Source of the DNA: Pampus argenteus
Lineage: Eukaryota; Chordata; Actinopteri; Scombriformes; Stromateidae
Assembly: GCA_036937835.1 (NCBI GenBank)
Contig: CM072861.1
Coordinates: forward strand, 24,414,501-24,478,500
DNA length: 64,000 bases
Reading direction: 5' to 3'
Part shown: positions 10,333 to 21,004 of the stretch, in pieces
How the letters are laid out: each line of letters begins with the position of its first letter
Numbering within the stretch: position 1 is the first letter of the stretch
The notes under the pieces: generated by a model
Databases searched by the model: none
What the model saw: only the letters and a program-made list of their open reading frames with translations
Told to the model about the DNA's origin: nothing
Position numbers and translations under genes: made by a program

Positions 10333-12320
10333 TCAACGTTTTGAGTTTCTATCCAATCATGTAGTTTAGAGACAAAACTGAGACAACTGTGTCTCCAAAC
10401 ACCATCATTTAATGAACCTTTGTTCCTTGTTTTTTCTTCATCATTAGGGATAATGATGCTACTAGGAAGATGTATTTTATATCATTACTATAGTGTTGCT
10501 ATGGATTCAATGAGCTAGCGTTGGGCTACAACTCGTTTTTTTGCCTGCACTCTGAAATAGCTGTTAGCATCTCCTGTTTGCAGACGATGTATCACTGTAT
10601 TACTGTGACACTGAAGAAAACATCTCAGCAGTTTTATTGACGTTTGTACATGATGCACATCAGATTTGATGATATCGTTTGGAAATATATGTCACACTGA
10701 ATCTAAAAATACGTGTTATGTCATGTTTGTGTGTTCACATTTCTAAGTTATGACGTTTTGAAGCCTCACATCGCTCCCTCTGCGTCCACACTGGGGGTCA
10801 CTCCTCACAGTTTCAACTCCTCCCATGTAGGTGGTGTGTTTGATTTGTAAAGACTAAAACAGAAGCACTAGTGTGTGATCATATTTAATCAGCTCTTAAT
10901 GAAGCTCAGAAACGACTCTTTTTATTTTGTTTTTAAGGTATGTTCCTTTTTATTGGGACAGACTCATAAACATGGATGTTTACTAAATATTTGGATTCAA
11001 TAATACAATGAAAATAGTTTAAATCCACAGTCCCCTCATCACTGTCTCTTCACAAACTGATTCAACTCAGGTTTATCGTGATCCGTCCTCACGTCGCGCC
11101 TGTTAAAACAGCGTGCACTGGGTGAAAAATTTCAAAGAAGGAGGTTTTATGTGATTTTGCAGGGTCTTTGTGCGTTTGCTCTCGCCAACTAAAGCCACAA
11201 GAAAACAGCTTTAAAAAACGCCAGCGCTGAGCTCCAGACGAGCTCTGAGTGGGAGGACGAGCGAGCAAAGGTGGGAAACAATCCGCTTCCGCCCCAAAGA
11301 AATTACCACTTCACCGTGAAAACATGCAGCTCTGAAGCTGCGCGCTGATAAAAAAAGCAGAGAAATAAATAAAAAGCAGCACTCCGCCGCCTCCCTTCAG
11401 GTTCATTTATTCTCAGCAGGCAGAGTTTATCATTAGTACTCCACAGAAACATCAGTCATGGTAAAGCGTGCGGGTATTTCGCCATTATGGCAGAAGCCGA
11501 GGTTCGCCACGAAAAAACAAACGTGTGAATTTCTCCATCTGATGTGTTTTTGTAGCCCGAGGCTGTTTTCAACCCAAACACTTGATGAGAAAATTGAAGA
11601 GAATCTCGTTTTTTTTTGTTTTTTTTTACCAACTAAAAGGTTGAAGACGGTTATGAATGTTGAGTTTGGAGTAAACACACATGCTGTAGTTTGTCTTTGA
11701 GCAGCAGTCACCCATCGTCATCATCCTACAAAATCACCAGGAAACATCCAATAAACCTTTGAGCTTTGCAAATAAACCCTAAACATCTTTCTCCATATAA
11801 ATCCATGGAAACATTTCTCAGCCAATCAGGAACTTTTATCAGCCTGTTGATCGAGCGCGGTCACACAGCGAGCTATCGACCCTCCAACCCTTTTAACATC
11901 CGAGCTCTTTGACAGCACTGAAAGACGACCTGCGGCGGGGATCAAACCTGTGGCCTGCTGCGTACAGGACCCCCTCTCCCCGTCTAGGCCTCAACATTAA
12001 AGGACATTAGAGAAACCTTCATTGATCCTAAAATAAAAGAAAAAGAGACGAGAAATGAATCACAGAAAGAGAAAGAATGAGGAGAATCAGTGGAGATCAG
12101 GCGGCTAACAGAACGACACCGCTGCAGGTCGAACAGGAAACCAACCAGTCAGTTAATAACCAGGCAGGAAACAGTCCTGTCACGCTTTAAATCAGTCAGT
12201 CAGTGAAGCAGAGAATCAATGCAGCGGTCGCTCAGTTGCTGACTGCTTACTGACTGGATGTTGTGAGGTTTAGTTGGTCGATAAATGCGATCAATGCTGA
12301 AAACAAGCAGAGACACAACC
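10333..12320. other. Gene-free sequence
   Basis: Unique non-coding sequence. A tRNA-like or SINE-like stretch near 11940-11990 (TGATCCCCGCCG on minus) is too decayed to call. No genes were seen. Confidence 0.45.
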
Positions 12321-12322
12321 TG

Positions 12323-12408
12323 CTGTGTGTGTGTGTGTGTGTCTGTGTGTAAGGTGCAGTTTAGTTTGTTTGGTGCTCAGAGGCTGAAAGCTTTTCTACT
12401 GCGCTCCT

Positions 12409-12440
<32 letters not shown>
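12323..12440. repeat. Facing (TG)n and (CA)n microsatellites
   Basis: A TG run (12323-12352) is followed about 60 bp later by a CA run (12411-12440). Because the second run is the reverse complement of the first, the pair can fold into a stem. Confidence 0.93.
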
Positions 12441-12443
<3 letters not shown>

Positions 12444-12444
12444 A

Positions 12445-13135
12445 AGAGGTTTCTTTCTGGAAACTATTCCATAAAATACAGTTTATGTATCATCACCAGT
12501 TTCTCTGCAGCCCTGCAAACAATCTATGAACCACTAAAGTTCAAAGCTCAGGATGAAGCAGACAATAACTGAATCTAGTGTGCAAACAGGCCCATATTTC
12601 AATGATTGACAGTTGACTATTAAACTGCATGGATCATTTTCATAGGTACATCATCGGTCTGAGGTTTGCATCCCATCTGTGTTTAGGTTTAGACAATAAA
12701 AGCCCTTTGTTAACGTTACTGTATTGAACCAAAATCCTACTGCAGGTGCCTGAACAGAACCATCAGGAGGTTTTATAACACTGTAGTTACTGATATTGAA
12801 CTTCATGAGCAGATATTTCACTTACAGAAAACAGATTTACGTTTAAAATATTCAAAATGTTTCCTGATTAACATCATCTGGATGATGATCACGGTTCTTG
12901 TTGTTGTCTCCACTCAGCACGCGTTTCGACCAAACGTCAATATGCAAATTAAATAGATGGACCTTGCAGACTTCCAGTGACTGACTTAGTGAGTGACTTA
13001 GTTTTCTTTGACAGGAAGAAAGCAGGAAAAGAAAAAGTTTTTTGGTCAGTTGGAGGCAGCAGAACAAGGTGTAAACACAACACTGGCACATTATCACATT
13101 AACTTTCTTTTAGAGTCATATGAGTGTCCACTGGA
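12445..13135. other. Gene-free sequence
   Basis: No supported feature. Short frames only. Confidence 0.45.
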
Positions 13136-13139
13136 TAGA

Positions 13140-13310
13140 AATGTCTGAGTCTTTAGCTGCTACATATTCAGCTTTCTTCATCAGCGAGTCTCTAACTGCG
13201 GCAGCCTGCTGTTTGCTGCAGGGCAGGAAGTGTACAGTAGCTTTATGAAAGCTGCTGCCTGCTGCTGCTGGAAACACTGAGACTGTACAGTCACAGTGAC
13301 ATGAGTATGA
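13140..13310 (+). repeat. Dispersed repeat, family C copy 1
   Basis: It matches the copy at about 42.2-42.4 kb through CTTTCTTCATCAGCGAGT, CTGCTGTTTGCTGC and GGAAACACTGAGAC in the same order. It is non-coding and I cannot name the family. Confidence 0.6.
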
Positions 13311-13977
13311 AATATAAATGACACCATATGACCAAAACTGGGAGCCAAACGACATTACAAAGCTTCATAGAGCCGCTCTATCTATCGATGAGAACGCCTT
13401 ACACAATAATGTATATACACAGTATACTGATTGTCATGTTTATACATATATATCTGTATTAATATATTTTATTTTCCTGATGTAGGTTTGATCTCACTGA
13501 AAGTCTGAATTATCACACAAAAAGTAAATATATGCACATATATGGTCAAAATAAATCCTTTATAGCTGGTACTTGAACAGTATATTTCTGTTTGTATGTT
13601 TGACCTTTGATTTTCTTGACCACCGTTGATCCAACCGACTTCACTCTTCAACGTCGTGTTTCTGGGGACGTGAAGAAGTGCAGCGTCGAGGGTGAAGTCG
13701 TCTGGATGAGCGGTTCTCCAGAAAGCTGCAGCACCGGAGGCTGAGCAGGCACGAGTTGTTAAAAGTGACTCATGGTTCATAACCTGTAGAAATAATTAAA
13801 CAAAACCTGCCGCCAATACAGATTTTCACCTTTATAAAGGTTATTCTTAACACCATATTAGAAATAGAGCCGATATTTCTACTTTCCTTTAAATTAAATT
13901 AACTTTGTACGTTTTCAATTGTCACATCAATGGAAAATACGTGAATGGCTACTAAACTATACTTATACTTACATATA

Positions 13978-14010
13978 TTTAAATTTAAATTTAAATTTAT
14001 TTAAATAATT
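13978..14010. repeat. (AAATTT)n repeat
   Basis: Four to five copies of the self-complementary hexamer AAATTT. An A17 run follows at 14178-14194. Confidence 0.85.
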
Positions 14011-14199
14011 TGATGACTAATAAAAAAAACTCAACTTCCCAAAATGGCAGAGGTAGAAAAAGTGATGCCACACAATATAAACAACTAAACACAACTAAAC
14101 ATCCCTTAAAAATCCCTTAAAATCTTCATCTACTATTTTCATTAATCTGAATATAAGAAGTTAAAGGAGCATCGAAGAAAAAAAAAAAAAAAAAGTTTT

Positions 14200-16260
14200 G
14201 TACCCAAATGAATAAAAGGCAAAACAATGACTTGATTGTCCACAGGAGGCAGTAAATATGTGTGCCAGTTAACAAATGTGTGTTCTCGAGTTCGACAGAG
14301 GAAGCAGGTTTCTGAAGCTCCTCCGCACTCAGTTTGCAGTGAAGTGTTGTCTCTTTTCTCTCTCCAGCCTTCATTATCTTCTCCCCATTCAGCGCCACAC
14401 CTCGCTGTGAGGAGACTCATTCCTCTCGTCTCCCGCTGCCTGCAAAGATTGGCCCAGAGGACTGAAGGAGGAGGAGGAGGTGGGAGAAGGATGAGAGGGG
14501 GAAGAATAGCTTCTGACACACAAAGCCTCCATCCAGTTCAGATAAAAATCTTCCTCTGGAGCGTCAGCACAGCCGCTGGTTTAACGTCTGTTACTCCAAT
14601 AATGAAGTTGTCCTCCAAACATCAGACATACGAAGAGCTATACATCTCATGTTAAATCACAGTTTGGTCTTTGGTTGAACTAAGTTACACCTGATGAGAT
14701 GAAACTTTAACTTCAGGTAAAAACTGGACATCTTAAATGATTCAGCACACCAGATGTGAACAATAAGTCGAACCTATAAATCATCACAGTTTTTAAATAA
14801 ACCCCCTCCAGCATATCAAAAAGATTTCCTCCTCTTTCTGATATTCTGTTGATTTATTGTTTCAAATGATCATCCGAACCATTCGGTCGAACAGTGAACA
14901 CATCACCTGCTGGAATAAACAGTTTCTCTTCTGATTTGTATGTTTTTCACAGTTTTACTCCCCCGAGAATATCCTCCTCGTGTCATTAAAATGATTTTCC
15001 TCCAGGGACGAAATGTTCCTTTAATTGAAAGATTGAATGACAAGTTTAAAACTAAACATATACACAAGGAAGGAGGAAGGGAGACAATGATTCTTACTGT
15101 TCATAAGCATTTACACACTTACAGAGAAAATCATCAGAGATTAAAACGGTTGCCAGTTATGAGCTATAAAAGCTCGTTTTGAAGTGTTGTTTAAAACTGT
15201 CCGCTGAGTCGGAGTCTAATATTTAAAGGCACTGTTCCATATTTTTAAGGAAGAAGCATCTCTAAAAGTTTTTGTGGAGAACTTGGGAACAGTTAAAAGA
15301 GCAGCTGTGGAGCATCTTAAAGGAGCCAAACGATAATCACACCAAATATTTACTAAACGTTCTGTTAATTCATGAGTCCCAGTTTTTTCTCAACATATAC
15401 CATAATGGTCAACTAGCTTCCCTTTCCCCAGCGGTTGAGTCTTTGGGGACATTTGCAAAATTTCCGTAGCGCCATTCTGAGCACAAACTTTTCATTTTGA
15501 GTTTCACTGCTGTTTTTGATGAGAATATTAAATTGCAGAGTCGCTGCCTGCTTGCAGACTTCTGATTATGAACTGTTGTGTTTGTCTCACGCTGATAAAT
15601 TTCCCTCAGCAGATTTCCTGTCTGTCATTAAACCAATACGAGGAATTGGCAGCGAATCTGCAGATGCGTTTTTATGCCAAAAAAATGTCACTATCTTTTA
15701 ATTGGACCATTTTCATGTCTAAATAATACTCATTAAAAAATAATAAAAAAAGTTTATTCCATCCTATTTCCATCTGGGTAGAAGAGTAAGACTAATAAAT
15801 TTAGATCTTGTGCCAAACTCAGGAAGTCATTCAATCAGTCACACAAAATCAATTTAGTCTTGATTAGTTTCACAATCAATATGTACTGTATATGGGACAG
15901 ATCAGTTTGAAAAAAGGACAGATTTATTAGATCCAGTTCTCAGCTGGTGGAAAAGGAAAGCTCATAGCCACACAGGGATCTCGATCAATCAATATAAATA
16001 CCGATAATAAGTTCTGAACATAAACAACAGGAGATTTCTGTGATTCAATCAGTTGTCTGTGGAGGGTTAAAATTTTCATCTCAGTCAAACTCCTGAAAGT
16101 GCTTTCAGTGTGATACGAGTCTGCAGCCAAGCTAGCAGTACGTTGACCTGAATGCTAACAGGCATTTAGCAGGAATGATGACCGTGTTTATCATCTTAAT
16201 GCTAACCGTTGTTATTTAATACGAAGTACGGCTGAATATCAATGTTGAGCAAATCATTCA
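14200..16260. other. Gene-free sequence
   Basis: Unique non-coding sequence. A GGA triplet run sits near 14468-14482. There is no open frame with coding character and no recognisable mobile element. Confidence 0.45.
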
Positions 16261-16267
16261 AAACCTT

Positions 16268-16282
16268 AAGCAAGCTGATGGC
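16268..16282. repeat. Left target-site duplication of the 5S-SINE
   Basis: The 15-mer AAGCAAGCTGATGGC is repeated exactly at 16649-16663 on the far side of the element. Confidence 0.85.
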
Positions 16283-16397
16283 AGCCATACCACCCTGAAC
16301 ACGCCCGATTTCGTCTGATTTCGGAAGCTAAGCAGGGTCGGGCCTGGTTAGTACTTGGATGGGAGACCGCCTGGGAATACCAGATGCTGTACCCCCT
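16277..16397 (+). rRNA. 5S rRNA-like sequence (SINE head, probably not a functional gene)
   Basis: This aligns without gaps to vertebrate 5S rRNA over about 121 nt. The body is nearly canonical: CCATACCACCCTGAACACGC, then GGAAGCTAAGCAGGGTCGGG (box A), then ACTTGGATGGGAGACCGCC (box C) and GGGAATACC. Differences include two C-to-T changes (GATTTCGTCTGATTTCGG), CAGATGCTG in place of CGGGTGCTG, and divergent first 8 and last 6 bases, so the terminal helix I is largely lost. No T-run terminator follows; the sequence continues CCCCCTTCC. Together with the duplications and the LINE-like tail this is best read as the RNA polymerase III promoter head of a SINE. An automated annotator might call it a 5S gene. 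Confidence 0.8.
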
Positions 16398-16648
16398 TCC
16401 CATGGGCCCACCACCCACCCACCCGCCCACCTTTCCCCCCCTGAGACCCCTCCCATGGGTGGGGTCTCAGGGGGGGAAAGGTGCGAAGAGAGATGGGCGG
16501 CAGTCGGAGACGGGGACCGTGGCGGTCCGACCCCCGGTTGCAGAAGCTGGCTCTGGCAGAAGTGGCTAGGGAGAGGGAAGTCTGGGCTTCGCTGCTGAAG
16601 ATGCTGCCCCCGCGACCCGACTACGGATAAGCGGAAGAAGACGTAACG
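16283..16648 (+). mobile_element. 5S-rRNA-derived SINE (SINE3-like), full length
   Basis: Order: 5S-like head (to 16397), a C-rich linker, a perfect 56-bp palindrome (16428-16483), a central GC-rich body, then a tail with GGGAGAGGGAAGTCTGGGCT, CTGCCCCCGCGACCCGAC and GGATAAGCGGAAGAAG. From memory, that tail resembles the 3' end of a teleost non-LTR retrotransposon family, which would let the LINE machinery mobilise the SINE. An exact 15-bp duplication flanks the unit, which is strong evidence of target-primed insertion as one piece. Opposed open frames over the body are artefacts of the palindrome. Subfamily naming would need a repeat library. Confidence 0.85.
16428..16483. repeat. Perfect inverted repeat inside the 5S-SINE
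   Basis: The arms at 16428-16450 and 16461-16483 are exact 23-bp reverse complements (starting CACCTTTCC, ending GAGACCCC on the left arm). The loop is itself nearly palindromic around CCCATGGG (16452-16459). In RNA this would make a very stable GC-rich hairpin. Confidence 0.95.
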
Positions 16649-16663
16649 AAGCAAGCTGATGGC
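16649..16663. repeat. Right target-site duplication of the 5S-SINE
   Basis: Exact copy of the 15-mer at 16268-16282. Confidence 0.85.
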
Positions 16664-16669
16664 GCTATA

Positions 16670-18045
16670 GATGATTGGATGGATCATCCTGATGGGACCA
16701 TGAATTTCATCATAATCCATCCAACTTGCTTGTGTCAACTATAAAATGTTAAAAAAGGTGAATAAGTTACATTCATAATTTCTCGAAGGCTGCGTGTCTC
16801 AAATTTGTTTGTTTTGTGTGTCCAAATATTTTAGATATTCAATTCACCTTCATATATGACAAAGAAAAAGCAGCACATCATCACATATAAGAAGAAACAA
16901 TTATTTGATAATAAAAATAGTTACTAATACATTTTCTGATAATCAGCTAATTGATTAATTGTTGCAGCTTTTCTCAGTTTTCTCGGTGGTGAAACATCTG
17001 GCTCCTGGTCCTGTAAATGACACATCAGACCAGCAGGTAGAAGAATCTTTTCAGACCTGAGGTGGTGACCACCTGACCATCATCGACCACATCCAACAGC
17101 TAATCACAGGCATCCAGGAAACACAGTCACAGAGTGAGAGAAAGAAACCCAGGAGGGGAGGCGCCTAGCAGGCGCTCCGCTCGGCTCCGGCTGGTTGGTC
17201 AATTGATAAATGAGTCAGAACTGATTGGAGGAAACTCACCTTAATGGATCGGTCTCCATTGGATCAAAGTTCCCTTTTAGTTCCTGGTCAGGACCCTTAC
17301 AGTGGTGTCTCAGCGTGAGCCAACACTCACAAACAAACACACAGTCCTACCTGCAGGGTGTAAATAATAATCCTGTCAGCTGAGCAGGAGAAAGACGGAG
17401 CAGGAGGAGGTTTGAGCTGAATCCAGGAGAAGCAGCTGATGCGTGTTTGACCTGGTAGCAGTGGAGCCTGAAGGTAATGAACCGGGTCTGTTTCCACCCA
17501 CACGTTGTTATTTACACTTTCATTTTATACATACAAGAACTGGAGGGGAAATTACATTTTCCACTTTTACTCGGCTAAAGTGGAAAAGTTGACTTGAAGT
17601 CGAAAAAAAGATATGAAGATGATGATGATGATGATTTCTACTCTAAATACTCCTGTGACTGTTACAGGCCTCAACTCCACCAGAAAGACAAAAAATAAAA
17701 AAAATAAAAACGGTTTTTAACCACAACTCACCTGGTTCAAGACCCTTAATGCTTTCATGCTACCACATTCAGACCATCAGAGGAGACTCATTCATCGGTC
17801 CTGTTGATCAGTGTCACCGCACATGCAGTAGAAGTCGTTTTGTTTGTTGTCTTTTGTTGTCGTGTGTCTCAGACGTTTCTTTCACTTTGAGACGTAATAA
17901 AATGAGCATCTGTAATGTTAACTCTCAGTTTTGTTCCAGATAATCTCAGGTGGATCCTGGCATTAGATGTAATTATGTAAACATCCCATAAAGAAAATAT
18001 GCACTAATTCATATTTATTTTGTCAAAATTGCAGAATTTCATTTT
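16670..18045. other. Gene-free sequence
   Basis: Unique non-coding DNA with a short (GAT)n at 17616-17635. No genes were recognised. Confidence 0.45.
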
Positions 18046-18050
18046 AAACA

Positions 18051-18300
18051 TTTAAAGGATGAGGCTGGCGATTGTCTATATATATTTCTCATTATCAACA
18101 AATCTACTTAAAAGTATTATATGTGACATATTTTATTCCTCTGTGCTACAGACCGATTAAAAACACATCAGACCAAATGTTTCTTCATTATGTAAATTAC
18201 AGTCACATTAGTCTGATTAGAAACGGATAATAACAGCAGTGATTATATAAAAGAGAGACATGCCTGTAAGACAGGCGCTACTGAGCATGTGCACGTCAAC
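18051..18300 (+). mobile_element. Family A copy 2
   Basis: It begins TTTAAAGGATGAGGCTGG and shares ATATTTTATTCCTCTGTGCT, CACATTAGTCTGATTAGAAA and GTAAGACAGGCGC with the 8.75-kb element (which has CACATTAGTTTGTTTAGAAA and GTAAGGCAGGCGC). The right arm is missing, so the copy is truncated. Confidence 0.68.
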
Positions 18301-18827
18301 AGGTTGCTATATGTAGCATTCATGGTCCTCAGAGGATGAATCCCGGGAAGCCTGCAGTGCTGCTTTAACTACATCCAACCATCCAGGGTGAATTTGGGTT
18401 TCAGTTCCCAGACTGTAGCTGCTCAGTCTGTCTTGTTTTGGTTTTTCTGTCAGCCTGTGAGGACAAAATGAAATATGGTGAACGATGTCTCACGATACCA
18501 CATGATTGGAAATCTCCCCGCCTACCAATCAGCTGGGAGTTTGTCCTCAGTCTCTGGCTAATTGAAGCGTTTAGAGACTGACTCATGAACACAACGTCCA
18601 AAATATATTGTGTTTATTCTCTGATATCTAATATTATTTGGAACTGAATGAGTCTTTTTATCTGCATGCAGGTAAAACAAAGATAATTAACATTCAAATG
18701 AACAAAATGAGCAAGAAGAACGGAAGCTTCTCTGGGTTTTTTTGTTGTTTTTTGGGGGAGTTTTTTCGGCTGTGGATCACAGATCTGCAATCACCGTCCA
18801 TCTGCTCCATCTGATCTCTGTTCAGTT

Positions 18828-18828
<1 letters not shown>

Positions 18829-18858
<30 letters not shown>
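18829..18858. repeat. (CA)n microsatellite
   Basis: Uninterrupted CA run of about 15 units. Confidence 0.95.
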
Positions 18859-18933
18859 TCGTCTGTATGAAAGGTTGCTAAATAAACAAAGATGGATTGT
18901 TGATTGATTGATAAATATCCAGAGAGCTTCTCA

Positions 18934-19019
18934 GGTTAGAGGTTGCAGGTTTGGAGTGTGTGTGTGTGTGTGTGTGTGTGGTTCAGAGGTTGCAGGTTTG
19001 GAGTGTGTGTGTGTGTGTG

Positions 19020-19052
<33 letters not shown>

Positions 19053-19130
19053 AGTTTAGAGGTTGCAGGTTTGGAGGATGTGTGTGTGTGTGTGTGTGAG
19101 TGGTTCAGAGCCTGCAGGTTTGGAGGATGT
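18934..19130 (+). repeat. Compound VNTR: 24-bp motif alternating with (TG)n
   Basis: Four copies of a motif of the form GGTTCAGAGGTTGCAGG followed by TTTGGAG start at about 18934, 18980, 19052 and 19102. The first three are each followed by a TG tract of different length (the longest about 50 bp, 19003-19052). The third and fourth share GGAGGATGTG, and the fourth has GCCTGCAGG. Motif plus TG tract behaves as one higher-order unit. Confidence 0.88.
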
Positions 19131-19392
19131 GAGCGCAGCAGTACAGTCAGTCCAGCTCAGTGTTTCTCGGCACTGTAGCAGCTACTGATGCATCAGATAA
19201 ACTCGGCTCCTCTCAGTCGTCCATCTGAATGAGTTCAGATCGACATCCAGCGGCGGCGGCGGCGTCTCAGTGAGGATCCAGTTTGAGAGAAACGTCCTTT
19301 CTTCCCTCACTTTGTCTTCTTTATCTCCTCTGTGTGGAGGATTCGTCTGAAAAACTGCTCCACTGTCATTCACAGCTTTCCCTCCTCTATTT

Positions 19393-19394
<2 letters not shown>

Positions 19395-19437
<43 letters not shown>
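19395..19437. repeat. (CAT)14 microsatellite
   Basis: Fourteen or so CAT triplets. The poly-Ser and poly-Met frames here are artefacts of this run. Confidence 0.97.
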
Positions 19438-19438
<1 letters not shown>

Positions 19439-19474
19439 CCATCACTCCAGGCTCCAGCTATTGTCTGCATGCTC

Positions 19475-19494
19475 TGACCTCTGACCTTTGACCA
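19475..19494 (-). promoter_or_regulatory. Triple DR1 nuclear-receptor-like motif
   Basis: On the plus strand this reads TGACCT-C-TGACCT-T-TGACCA, i.e. three AGGTCA-type half-sites on the minus strand each spaced by one base. Single DR1 pairs are classical HNF4/RXR/PPAR sites. Whether it is bound is unknown. Confidence 0.45.
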
Positions 19495-19499
19495 CTCTA

Positions 19500-20495
19500 C
19501 AATTGATCCAAGAGCTGCATCTTATCGCTGTGTGCTGTAATAACATCTCTCAGATAACAGGTCAGCTTCTCTCAGACCAAAACTGGTTTTTTTTTTGTTC
19601 CACTGAGAAACACAAGTGAGGATGCCAAGTTATATCGTCTTCTTACTTTTATATTTCAGCTGAGAGAGAAAAAGCTTTTGAAAGCAGCCCAGCCTTCACA
19701 GCAAACCTTTTCTTTTGTTTTCCCTTCAGGGTTTCTTTAAAGTAACGTCAGAACAGAATTAAGAAAAAAACATTTTCTCATATTGTCTGACATTTTCATT
19801 GAAGGTTTCTCTGTGTGCGTCTGTGCATTAGCTGCATTACTTCTGTCAGTCTCTGGAGTGATCACCACCTATATCCACCTTTTTCCTAACTCCATAATAC
19901 TTTGTATGAATTATGGGTTATTTTTTTTTCACTGTTTGCAAGCGTTTATGGGGAAAAATAAATGATGTGGGAACACAACCTGTTAAAACCTCTTCTACTA
20001 CTGAATTCTCCTTCTTTCAGATTTAATGTCATTGATTGATTTTATTTATTTATTTATTTATTATCCTGTTATGATGTCAGATGTCAACTCAAAAGTCCAA
20101 AATGTTAAGACATAAAGACACTTGTTTAGGATCATAGTTTGGGTTAAATTCATTACTTTCTTAAGGTTAGACAACCTTCGTGGTTTTTTTTTAAAACGTC
20201 TCATTTCCTCCTCAAGGCTCCCTACATATGTCATTTCTGCATTTATGACTGATTGTGTCGTTTGTTTCAGGAGGACAGGCTCGTTGTAAATGTTAATCTG
20301 GCCTCAGATATACTGACAAAAAAACAAAACAAAAACATAAATAAAAATAAAATTAAAAAAAAGTCTTGATACATAAGAAGCTTCACACTTTGATATCTTC
20401 CCATTGGTGGTGTGGTGAAGGAATTTCACATCTTATTTGAAATAATCCCAACCTGTAAAAGCAGCAGCCCAGTAATCCAGTAAACCCTGCCACCA
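19500..20495. other. Gene-free sequence
   Basis: Unique sequence with a TTTA run at 20040-20062 and A/T-rich stretches. No supported genes. Confidence 0.45.
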
Positions 20496-20497
20496 CC

Positions 20498-20498
<1 letters not shown>

Positions 20499-20530
<32 letters not shown>

Positions 20531-20561
20531 CCACACACACACACACACACACACACAACCA
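20499..20561. repeat. (CA)n microsatellite
   Basis: A CA run with two AACC interruptions. Confidence 0.96.
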
Positions 20562-20669
20562 CACCAGCATCGCTAAGCCTGGCCGTGAAATGGGATTCTC
20601 AGGGATGAGAGCTGCTCTTTGTGATCACAGAGGGGGATCCACCACACACTCACGCACACGTAGGCCCTC

Positions 20670-20730
20670 GGTGTGTGTGCGTGTGTGTGTGTGTGTGTGT
20701 CTTTATGTTGACACACACACACATACACAC
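20670..20730. repeat. (TG)n facing (CA)n stem
   Basis: A TG run (20670-20700) and a CA run (20709-20730) are separated by only about 8 bases, so the strand can fold into a hairpin. Confidence 0.92.
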
Positions 20731-20836
20731 ATCTGAAAAATGAGACAAACACTTCTTTTTTCTCTGAAGGCTCTCTGGAATGGATGTTGTGGGACTCAAC
20801 TGTTTCTATGGCAACTGCAGCCGAATTACTCCCCAT

Positions 20837-20963
20837 GGTTTGTGTGTGTGTGTATGTGTGTGTACTCATATACTTTGTGTCTCTGTGTGTACACAAATGA
20901 TGTGTGTGTGTTTGTGCATACACACATATGCATACTTGTAATGTGTTCTTTCTGTATATATAC

Positions 20964-20996
<33 letters not shown>

Positions 20997-20998
20997 CA
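20837..20998. repeat. Degenerate then pure (TG)n
   Basis: Broken TG-rich sequence (20837-20935) is followed by a pure TG run (20968-20998). With the two preceding entries it makes a 500-bp alternating purine-pyrimidine cluster. Confidence 0.88.
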
Positions 20999-21004
20999 CA
21001 TGAC

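Noticed and set aside
11935..11985. tRNA or tRNA-derived SINE box B
   Set aside because: TTTGATCCCCGCCG on the minus strand resembles a box B, but no box A or tRNA fold could be drawn.
16277..16397. Functional 5S rRNA gene
   Set aside because: Terminal helix bases diverged, no T-run terminator, and the unit is flanked by retroposon duplications with a LINE-like tail.
16328..16738. 136-codon minus frame and matching plus frames over the 5S-SINE
   Set aside because: Both arms of the palindrome encode the same SPPETPPMGGVSGGER motif on each strand; it is a structural artefact of the SINE.
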